This document shows, one piece after another, positions 55,427 through 64,000 of a stretch of DNA of 64,000 bases (positions are counted from its first letter, which is position 1; the number at the start of each line of letters is the position of its first letter). This DNA is from Thamnidium elegans (Eukaryota; Mucoromycota; Mucoromycetes; Mucorales; Mucoraceae), in NCBI GenBank assembly GCA_025201345.1, contig JAIXMG010000010.1, positions 248,001-312,000 of the forward strand, given 5' to 3'. The translations under genes and the position numbers were made by a program. The notes beneath the pieces were generated by a model. It worked only from the letters and a program-made list of their open reading frames with translations, searched no databases and was not told the origin of the DNA.

Positions 55427-55830
55427 TTTTTTTGGTGTGTTTATAAATAGAATGGGGTTCCCCCATGTCAAAATGTGTAACTATAAATTTGTTTAAAAAA
55501 ATCCTTTTATCCCCCTTTTTGCTACTCCTTTCAGGTACAAACCCCTTTTTTCATGCCAATTTTCTCTCTCTATCTCTCTCTCTTTTCAGTTAATATACCC
55601 CAATCATGTTTTTAATGAAACCATTGATACTTTTTTTTTTATACATACAAAAATACTCTTAATAAAAAACTTTTTAGTCGCTGCTTAAACCAAATTTCAT
55701 GCGTTAAAAAAAAAATAAGGACCTACAAAATGTCAAAAACTTTATTTTTACAAAATGGAATATATATATACAACGAAAAAAGAAGGGGAGAGGTTGGGGG
55801 AGAAAATGCAAGAAAAGAAAAAGTAAAAAT

Positions 55831-57609
55831 CTATGAATTAATAGTTGAGTTGGTTGCTCTAGCTGTCATCGACATATCTGTTGCACCAGTAGATGTCAAT
55901 ACAGAAAAGACAGATACAAGTAAGATAGTACCAATTACATCAATAGACGCCGTTCTATATAAAAAAAGTAAGTATACAAAAAATTTGGATTCGTCTCCTT
56001 ATAACTTACAGATAGGGTATCACATAATTATCTGGGTCATAACCCATTTTCCAAAAGGCTAAAGTCATTACCTTTCCGATTTTGAGGCAAATCCAAGTCT
56101 ACATAACAAAAGTCAACACCAAATATTTACATAAAAGCAACAACAACAAAAAACTTACACAAATCATAGAGATAACAAAATAAGAAAAGAAAAACCAGAA
56201 ATTATACTGCAGTTGTCCCATTGCAAACGCCCATATGATGATCATAAACACAACCTGTACCGGTACATTCATCGCCAACAGCGTCAATTCGACGACCTTG
56301 TAACTTTCTTTGGTTTCTGCATGAAGACAGGTACTTATACGAGACGCATAAATGGACCCTAAGTTACCCGCCAAGCCAATCAAGACGGGTGTCAGAAGCG
56401 CAACGCCTTTAAACTGCTCCACATACGCTTCCAGCAAGATCCCGGCCAAGCTAGAGATCACCATGGCTACAATCAAGGGAGTCCAACCTGAAAACAATAA
56501 TTTTTTTACGTGTTTGTTTTTCCAAACAATCAGCCCAAACACAGGAATTAAACTGAACATGACTAAAAATACCAAGGTACTAAAAATACTTTCTACAAAT
56601 AAAAAGATATATTTTTTTTTAGCAGTGGTCATTTTGTGTGATGCAATATTATTATTACCCATCTGGTTTTGAAGTATGGATGCAGTGGAAGCTAATAAAA
56701 CCAACGTCACGATATCACCAATGGAAGAAGCCATAGGACAAGCGATATTATCGGGATCCACATCAAATTTACGGCAAATAAGGATTAGCGCGCACATAAA
56801 AATGCCTAAAATGGCCGACGAAAAAGAAGCTGAAACCATGGAGCTGGAAGTCATGTAAATCATTTCGTAGTAACTGTTATTACTTCCCGGCTTTGTCACA
56901 AGCCCAAGTGCAAACGACGATACACCTGCAATTGCTCCAGATACAAGTGACTGTACTTGTAGTAATGCAAGGTTGCCAACAATCAAAGATCGTCTTGTAG
57001 GCCCATAATCTAATTCACCTAAATTAGACTTTTTAATTTAAATTAGTCTCTTTAGTCAAAAAAAATATTTTTAAAGTGTTATTATACCGAAGTCGAGAAT
57101 CGAGCAGCAAGGTTCATTTCCAAGTTACCTTTTAAATTTAATAAAATAGGTAACAAGATAAATAACTCTGTTGTTTTTAAAAATACTTCAGAGTGCTTTT
57201 TATACATGTTAGAAAATATATAAGTATACATGTATAACTATATTCTTTGCGTTACCTGCAGCTCGTCCATAAGGTTACCAGCTAATACTAGGCCGATAAC
57301 GGAGATAATAAGTGAAGGTAGTGCCTGTATAACAATTAAAAATTAGACCATCAGTAAAGAAAACACTACGATAACAAAAAGGGGTTTTATTTCTTTTTTT
57401 ACCTGGATCGCTAATGTATTTTCCTCTGGACTTTTTTTATTTTCATTATCATCATAAACAATAAATTCTTCTGTACTATTGTTTTGTTCCAAATTTGTTA
57501 ACAGTGCTGTTGTGGCTTTGTACTCTTGATTCTTTTCTAGTTGTGTTGAATCTGGTGGTTCATCGGTGGCGTTGATAGATAGTTCAATATAATCTATCGA
57601 GTTTGTCAT
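55831..57609 (-). CDS. SLC41/MgtE-type divalent cation transporter
   Basis: Six exons on the minus strand: 57403-57609, 57256-57324, 57088-57195, 56159-57028, 56010-56098 and 55831-55954; 488 residues. An N-terminal cytosolic region is followed by [20 protein letters not shown], the signature [20 protein letters not shown] and [19 protein letters not shown] second MgtE-like repeat has [20 protein letters not shown], and the C-terminus has [11 protein letters not shown] with [14 protein letters not shown]. The paired 'P--L-L-GN-----A-R' motifs line the Mg2+ pore in SLC41A transporters. The acceptor before SNLGELDYG uses AAAAAG|TCT; the nearer TTTAG|GTG would break frame. It exports or imports Mg2+ across the plasma or an organelle membrane (family inference). 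Confidence 0.9.
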
Positions 57610-59207
57610 TTATAAATAAGTGAAGAAAAGGGGTTTTTTTTTTAAAAAAAAAAGAGATAAAGAAAGAAAAAAAAAAAGAGAAAATAGAAAATATGAGGGA
57701 TTAAGAGAGAGAGAGAGAGAGAAAGAGAGAGGAAGGGGTGATGTGGGGGACTATCTTTTTTGGTAAAAATATATTATGCGCTCTTTTTATACACATAAAA
57801 CTGTCTTTGTACACCCATTGAGGCTTAAAATATACACTAAATAAGATACGTTGAGGCTTAAAAAACCTGATAACTGAGGTATTTTACTTTCTTTTATTGC
57901 ATTGTGTATTCGTCTTGGATCTTTCATACTATATCTTCTTTTTCTTTATTACATGTGCTGTTTCACTATAAAGGGGTTTCTCTGTAAACAAGTTCAATGT
58001 TAATTAATGTTAGCCACATGCAAACTTGATCAAAAAAAGCTTCTTTTTTTATTAATCGACGCTTTCATGTTGTACAAACTTAATATGAATTTAATATTAC
58101 ACCATTCACCCTTTGGGACCCATTCGACAAGTCTATAATGTTCAGAGAAAAGGCCTATAAAAAAAGAGTTCGGCATTGTCTAATATAAATCGATCTATAT
58201 ATTCGCCTTTTTTTTTCGGCCCTTTTTTTTAAAAAAAAAATATATACATCAAAGGAGAATACCCTTGATTATACTTGTATTTCGAAATTTACCATTTTTA
58301 CTACAATAAATACCATACTTTAGTAATTAACCAACATGAATATACATTTATCATATATCATCTATACCTCGAAACTCAAACTATGCGCATCAAATAATAA
58401 AAGCAAACAGCATTGTTGTAAAAAACTCAACATAACTAATAGTTCCATATGAGTCTTTTTAATAAAAGAATTGTCAGAATTAATAGAACCTTTTACCTTT
58501 CATGTAGTACATAGTGTTAAATATGATCGCCATAAAAATACTAAAAAGAGTGGGAAAAAAATTAAGGTAATAAAAGATTTCGCTTTCATCTTCCTTCTTT
58601 AAAGTAGTTCTTGGTGGCAATATATATATGTGTCTACATACTACAATTTGACATTTTCGCTGAGCCTCTATTTATACCCCCAAAAAGAAAAGCATACGTA
58701 CAAAGTGTGGCTTTTATTTTTGTTTGAAAAAAAAAAAGGTTCGAAACTACAAACACCAATTTTTTTTTTTAAGGGACAACATATTTGCCACATGGGAATG
58801 AACATTTATAAGCTTAATGCGACGCTACGCTAGGTAAAAAATTCTATTGTTTGATCACTGATAGTTTAATGCACTCTTTTTTTGGCACTACTGCAAGCCA
58901 CCTGAATACTCTTATACGCCCCATAAACAAAAACTTGTTAGGCCACTTAAAACTTGTAATCGTAACGATAGTAATCATTAATTGGTGGTGCATATAAAAT
59001 AACGTCCAAGAAATTATTATCTTTTTCTCTCGTGTCTTTTTTGACTGCGCTTTTGGCATGACCCTACTAGCCTTGGCATAAATATCACACACACACATAT
59101 ATATACATAACGTGTATAAGCTTACCACGTTCTTTTTTTCTCTCTCTTTCTCTCTTTCTTCCAAATTCATTTTATATACATATATATCATTCACTAACTA
59201 TTAAGCA
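57610..59207. other. Intergenic, no gene seen
   Basis: Upstream of the transporter there is a GA-rich microsatellite (57705-57732) and A-runs. T8/A9 inverted homopolymers lie at 58223-58240. CT tracts and (AT/AC)n lie at 59085-59160 just before the next start. No coding sequence supported. Confidence 0.5.
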
Positions 59208-60231
59208 ATGGGACTTTTAACAGAGTAAAGATCAATTCTACTATACTTTTTTTTATATCACTAACCACTAATTTCCTTTTAGCACTATACCCCCACCACC
59301 ACCTTATACTCCTCACGAAACATCCAGTAGCCACTCTCACCCAACCAGACTTTACACCAGCGACTACTCGCCTCTACCGACAGCCCCAAACCTCTCTTCT
59401 TTCTCCTTCCCCGCCACACTCAACGTAATTATACCCACCGTAACCATCCGTACCCCACCCACTCCTTTCACCTACAACAAACAAGACGCCCGCCAAACCA
59501 TCACCTCTTTACTATCAGAATCCCACAAAAACAAATCAGGCAGTCGATTTCTTATCAAGCAATGCAAGCAACCGCTTGTACTTTACGAGACCTGGTCAGG
59601 CCACACGTGCCAATTACATAACCGCCAAGAAACCATTCTTGTGCACGGATCCGTTATAGCCTACGACACAATTCGATTAGAGAACAAGAAGGGGAACATT
59701 ATCGTAGATGGTAGTATCGTATCTAGTAAAGATATCTCCGTCAAGATAATTCAAGGCACATTGGTTGTGCACGGTATCTGTATGGCAGCCAAGAACATCA
59801 TGACCGTTGAAGCAAGCCATAGCCCGTTGCAGTTACAGTGTTTGATGGAGGCTAAACGGTTGTACGTAAAAATGAAACATGCGCCTTTAGTTTTGAACCA
59901 AGTGTCAGTGATGCAAACCCTCGGTATTCGAGCTACCAAGGCTTCCATCGAAATATACATTGTAGATATTAAAAACAACTCAGCAAAGATAGATATTGAA
60001 ACATCACATGCATTTGTTACAGTCTACTTACCGCGTCAGTTTTCGGGCGAGTTCAATATTGAGTCCAAAAAAGGTATTGTATCCATTATCAATCGCAGTC
60101 AAATAGGTATACTTGACTACAAACGTACAGAGCAGTCGCATATAGAAGGGTCTTTTAAGCATGGTACACATGCTAAACATAGTATTCGTATCAAGACTTC
60201 TAATGCACCTGCCACAATCCACATAATTTAA
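59208..60231 (+). CDS. Beta-rich protein of unknown function (DUF4097-like)
   Basis: Two exons, 59208-59224 and 59283-60231, encode 321 residues starting MGLLTDTIPPPPPYTPHETS. The first 110 residues are Pro/Thr/Ser-rich and disordered, and the start of exon 2 is markedly C-rich. After that come regular short beta strands: ILVHGSVIAYDTIRLENKKG, NIIVDGSIVSSKDISVKI, GTLVVHGICMAAKN, LYVKMKHAPLVLN, AKIDIETSHAFVTVYLP, FNIESKKGIVSI. Such repeating 'L-V-G-I-A--I-L---G' strands resemble beta-solenoid folds of the DUF4097 or adhesin type (inference). There is no signal peptide, so it is probably cytosolic. It lies 83 bp before CFD1 on the same strand. Confidence 0.75.
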
Positions 60232-60314
60232 GAAATAAAATGTCGGCTTTTCAATCTTTTTTTTTATCTTCTCTCTTTCTCTTTTTCTTTTTATATTATT
60301 AAGCAAAAAAAACA

Positions 60315-61298
60315 ATGTCTGACATTAATCTTTCTGGCATCAAGAACATTGTACTTGTACTTTCTGGAAAAGGCGGTGTAGGAAAGTCTTCGGTCACAAC
60401 GCAACTTGCACTTTCTCTTGTGGACCAAGGAAAGAAAGTCGGTGTGCTTGACATTGATCTTACCGGTCCCAGTATTCCTCGCATGTTGGGTTTGGATGGT
60501 ATGAAAGTACACCAAGCATCCCAAGGGTAAAAACGATATATGCGTAGTTACAGAAACGAATAAAATTAACATTCTAGTTTAGTTGGGTACCAGTATACGC
60601 AGACGCAAATCAACGCTTATCATGTATGTCTATCGGCTTCCTTTTAACCAATAAGAACGATTCTGTTGTCTGGAGAGGACCTAAAAAGAACGGTAAAAAG
60701 TTAATACAAAATTGCACTGGGGAAAAAGATACTAAAACTAAATATCCTTAGCTATGATCAAGCAATTTTTACAAGATGTTTATTGGGGAGAATTAGATTA
60801 CTTGTTAATTGATACACCACCAGGCACTTCTGATGAACATATCGGTATCGTAGAGTACTTGAAAGAGTTTAATCCAGATGGTGCTGTGATTGTGACCACA
60901 CCTCAAGGCGTAGCCATTGCAGACGTACGTAAAGAAATTTCATTTTGTAACAAGGTCAAGTTACCTATTTTAGGCGTAGTTGAAAACATGAGTGGATTTG
61001 TCTGTCCCCACTGTTCAGTAAAGTATTTAACATGTATAATGTAAAATAGATAAACTAATATATTGCCATCTAGGACTGTACCAATATCTTTTCTTCGGGT
61101 GGTGGAGAATCAATGGCAAAAGACTACAACATAGATTTTTTTGGCAAAGTGCCAATTGATCCAGGATTTACTAGCATGGTAGAAACAGAAGGTGAAGGTT
61201 CTTATGTGAACATGTTTCAAAAATCAAATTTATTCCCTGTATTTCAACAAATATGTCAAAAGGTTGTTGATAAAGTAGAAGCCAACAAGGCGAAATAA
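60315..61298 (+). CDS. CFD1: Cytosolic Fe-S scaffold P-loop NTPase Cfd1/NUBP2
   Basis: Four exons (60315-60526, 60583-60692, 60752-61017, 61074-61298) encode 270 residues, the usual Cfd1/NUBP2 length. The deviant Walker [10 protein letters not shown], the switch [13 protein letters not shown], the Walker B-like [15 protein letters not shown] and the Fe-S ligands FVCPHCS with DC spanning the last intron are all present. It lacks the N-terminal four-Cys extension of Nbp35/NUBP1, which separates the two paralogues. With Nbp35 it assembles [4Fe-4S] clusters for cytosolic and nuclear proteins. All junctions keep frame. Confidence 0.94.
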
Positions 61299-61326
61299 TA
61301 ATATATATACATATACAAAAATAAAT

Positions 61327-62453
61327 TTATAATAACTTGGATGAATCAAATCCCCAATGTTCTTCCAAATGATCTAAAATAGCTGGTATACTGGAAAGTG
61401 TGTTAAATGTTTTACGTTCTGCGTTACTCATCACATCTTCAAACATAAACATTAAATGATGATGGAAAATAAACGAGTTTGTGCCGTATCCTAACGCTAA
61501 ACGTACGTACTCCTCAATACATTCCCAAGGTGTGGTTTCATGTCCTGCAAATAAAGCTGGGTTTTGTAACATCCCTCTTGCCGACATAACACCGTCAACA
61601 CCTGTCTTTTCGTACATTTCATCCGCATCCTTCAAGGAGAATATACTACCGTTGGCAATCACTGGCACGTTAATTGATTCTTTTACAAGTTTAATTCCTT
61701 CGAAGTTGACAGGCTCTGTATTTTTTTGAAGTCTCGTACGTCCATGTACTGTTAAAAAGTCTACACCCACAGCCTCTGCTCTCTTTACAAATTCATATGT
61801 TGTTCTAATAAAAAAAAACAGTTTAACACACACATTTTTTCGACCTTTATCCTATACTTACTGTAAATTATCATGTACTCTGATTTTAATACTACAAGGA
61901 ATATTCACTCGACCTTTGACTGTACGGATCATATCTCGAACATTTTCAGGATCTTGCATTAAGTAAGCACCAATCTTCTCTTGATAAGCCCATTTTTGAG
62001 GACATCCACAATTAATATCTATCGATATACCAAGTTAGTATCTTTTATTGCTATATAGATTCCATCCTTTTAAACTTTACCAATACCGCCAGCATAGGGG
62101 GATACAAGCTCAGCTGCGTCAGCAAGGTCGGCTCCTTTATTTGCAGCAAACTGAACAACAACCGGGTCGTCTTGATAGTTTGTAGAGAAATCCGAGCTAC
62201 GAGCAAACTCTGAATTCTTGAACACATCCGCAAGGATCATGGGTGTGTATACAATGTCTGTATTGTACCTATTTTATATATATATATATATATATAATTA
62301 ACATAAAATACACAACATTAAATAGGAGGCTACTTACTTTCGAACAAGTTCTCTAAAAGGAAGCTTACTGTATCGTACCATTGGGGCACAAACGTTAACA
62401 CGCTTCTTGCTTTCCAAGATTTCCAAGGGCGTGGTCTTTTTTCTATCTGACAT
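61327..62453 (-). CDS. DUS4: tRNA-dihydrouridine synthase, Dus4 type
   Basis: Four exons on the minus strand: 62338-62453, 62081-62268, 61862-62018 and 61327-61804; 312 residues. The FMN-dependent TIM barrel is recognisable: VNVCAPMVRYSKLPFRELVR, YTPMILADVF, VVVQFAANKG, the catalytic-loop region INCGCPQKWAYQEKIGAYLM with its Cys, IKIRVHDN, DFLTVHGRTRLQ, VPVIANGSIFSLKDADE and GVMSARGMLQNPALF. Dus4 reduces U20a/U20b in tRNA. 'CGCPQ' in place of the 'NMGCP' form of Dus1 to Dus3, and the small size, favour Dus4. It converges with CFD1, 28 bp apart. Confidence 0.9.
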
Positions 62454-62632
62454 AGTATTGTTGTTTTTATTCCAGAAAGGTAATTTTTAATCCCAAGTGT
62501 CACCATTTTTTTTTTTTAAAAAAAAAAAGGTGGCTTGGCGTAGCGTCTGTGTTACTCTTTTTTTTGGATATAATTGTGCCTTAACAAACAAAGCCCAGAT
62601 TTTCACTCTTTTTCCTATTATTACATCAAAAA

Positions 62633-64000
62633 ATGGTGCTTTCATATACAAAAAGATTGGTAATGGCTAAAAAAAATTTTGATGGCTTTTTTTCCCTCAA
62701 TAAAACAAACAATAATAATAATAATAAAAGCCAAAAAGTGTGTGCATAAATTTAATATATATAAATCGTAGTTTAAACAGTTATCAAAATCAAAATGGAT
62801 TAAAATATACTTTGCCTTGGTTATTATTCAAACAATACTGTCTATACCTATTCTGGTAAAGACTTTAGTCAACACAGAAGATGTTCGCAAGACACTACCC
62901 ACAAACCCATCTGCAGAATATTCAGACGCACTGTTTGGAAACTACCTTATTACTAAAGAATACAAAATTATATACGAAAACGTGTTATTTATAGTTTATG
63001 AGGTCTGGCGCTTATGGATTTTGACTGATGGGGTATAGTCATATTTTTTATATATATAGAGAGGCATGGTACTTTTTTTTTTCGGTGGTTGTACTAACAA
63101 ATTTCCAGATTGTCCATTTAAATTCTTTGACTATTTTAGCCTCAGCCTGGTTTTCTGTTTTCTCTTGTATATTTAATGTTATGGTAACATATATATATAA
63201 CCCCATAATAGGCACCCCTTCTTAACCCCTTCTATATGTAGTTAGTAATAGAATCCAGAAACTGGGCTTCTTTTGGTTTCGACTCACTAAAATTAGAAAA
63301 CATGCGACTTCAAATCGCCCTTACATCCGTCTTTTTTTTACTTTCCATTCCGGTCATTATCGCCGCTTACAAGTCTTCCAAAGAAATTGGTTGGGAAATT
63401 TATAAAAAAATCGGTAGCAGTAATCATTTAAAATGTAAGTCTCTTCTTGTAGTAAATACGTATGCATTGACATAAAATAAACGATAGACTTGTATCACGA
63501 TGTCCAAAGGTTTGCATTGATCCTCAAGGTCGATATTTTCTTCCAAGTGTTTTTGTTGATCGGAACTACCATCATCTCACAAAATATCATCTTTGTTATC
63601 ATTTCCGTCGCCTTGTCTGTACTTTTGGCGATCGGCTTAATGTTTGCAAGAGTAGCAATTTCAAGAGAAAGCCGGTGGATGATGGCCGTCTTTTTACTGC
63701 TTCAGGTCTTTTTGTTAGCCTGTGATATTTACTGTTTTTTAGGTCTATTCCAGTACCCGTTAACTGAAATATGGTATATCGGCGTTGTCTACGGTAATAT
63801 ATATACATAGAAATGATCTTGTATACTGCTAACACTTTTTATATTCTAGTTTCGGGTTCAATTATTTCTATTACGGTAAGTCTATAAATACTTACATAAC
63901 GCACTTAAACTCACAATTTTCATATAGTTCACTATTTATTTAACAATACAATGCCAATTTAATTTCGGAAAGGGTTTAAAACCATTTGGTAACTTATCCC
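62633..64000 (+). CDS. Multi-pass membrane protein, partial (runs off window)
   Basis: Seven exons visible: 62633-62659, 62781-63032, 63109-63183, 63242-63434, 63488-63793, 63850-63875 and 63928 onward. The first exon gives MVLSYTKRL and joins LSKSKWIKIYFALVIIQTIL in phase. At least seven hydrophobic segments follow (for example SLTILASAWFSVFSCIFNVM, LQIALTSVFFLLSIPVIIAA, FFQVFLLIGTTIISQNIIFV, ISVALSVLLAIGLMFA). A conserved-looking loop, YHDVQRFALILKVDIFF, precedes the middle helices. I recall similar uncharacterised fungal membrane proteins but cannot assign a family. The 3' end is beyond position 64000. Confidence 0.75.

Noticed and set aside
57205..57240. Extra intron or exon in the SLC41-type gene
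   Set aside because: The reading joins cleanly from DELQ to HSEVFLK with canonical borders, so no further exon is needed.
1..64000. CRISPR arrays, tRNA or rRNA genes
   Set aside because: No regular spacer arrays and no clear tRNA A/B boxes or rRNA sequence were seen; CRISPR is not expected in a fungal nuclear genome.

Overview
This window looks like nuclear DNA of an early-diverging filamentous fungus, most likely Mucoromycota. It is AT-rich, with long A/T homopolymers between genes and many short GT-AG introns of about 50-110 bp. Its ordinary genes are fungal (Zn2Cys6 regulator, RSC7, PUS3, UBC7, CFD1, DUS4, PET117-like). The repeats and decayed genes resemble multicopy families I associate with Mucorales; that link is recalled family knowledge, since no search was run.

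Layout. 1-1.8 kb: the end of a Rap1/Rsr1-type small GTPase convergent with a multi-pass membrane protein. 1.8-7.3 kb: a graveyard of broken coding fragments and transposon-end-like repeats. 7.3-12.9 kb: a transcription factor with two zinc clusters, an F-box protein, and a divergent relative of the factor that has no zinc cluster. 13.5-19.5 kb: PUS3 and a six-exon PH-domain/coiled-coil protein. 19.5-25.5 kb: no convincing protein gene, but a candidate structured RNA (20.1-20.47 kb) and a field of old diverged repeats.

25.5-47.1 kb: the main accessory region. It holds five paralogues (here called A to E) of a nine-exon gene for a secreted-pathway protein: signal peptide, Kelch/galactose-oxidase-like ectodomain, Asn/Ser-rich stalk, one membrane helix, cytoplasmic tail. 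A, C, D and E are on the minus strand and B on the plus strand. All five carry the same promoter motif 85-109 bp before the start codon. B, D and E show sequence exchange that includes introns. E has a one-base frameshift in its last exon, and small relics of further copies lie between the genes. A decayed nuclease-like element and a Tc1/mariner transposase end lie between C and D.

48.2-64 kb: a 54-residue secreted Cys-rich peptide, then a dense housekeeping block: UBC7, RSC7, a divergent ubiquitin fused to ribosomal protein eS31, a PET117-like assembly factor, an unrecognised basic protein, an SLC41-type Mg2+ transporter, an unrecognised beta-rich protein, CFD1 and DUS4. A multi-pass membrane protein runs off the right edge.

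The housekeeping genes act separately (ERAD, chromatin, tRNA modification, Fe-S assembly, ion transport) and do not form one pathway. The Kelch-type cluster with its shared promoter motif is the part most likely to be a coordinated, rapidly evolving surface system.
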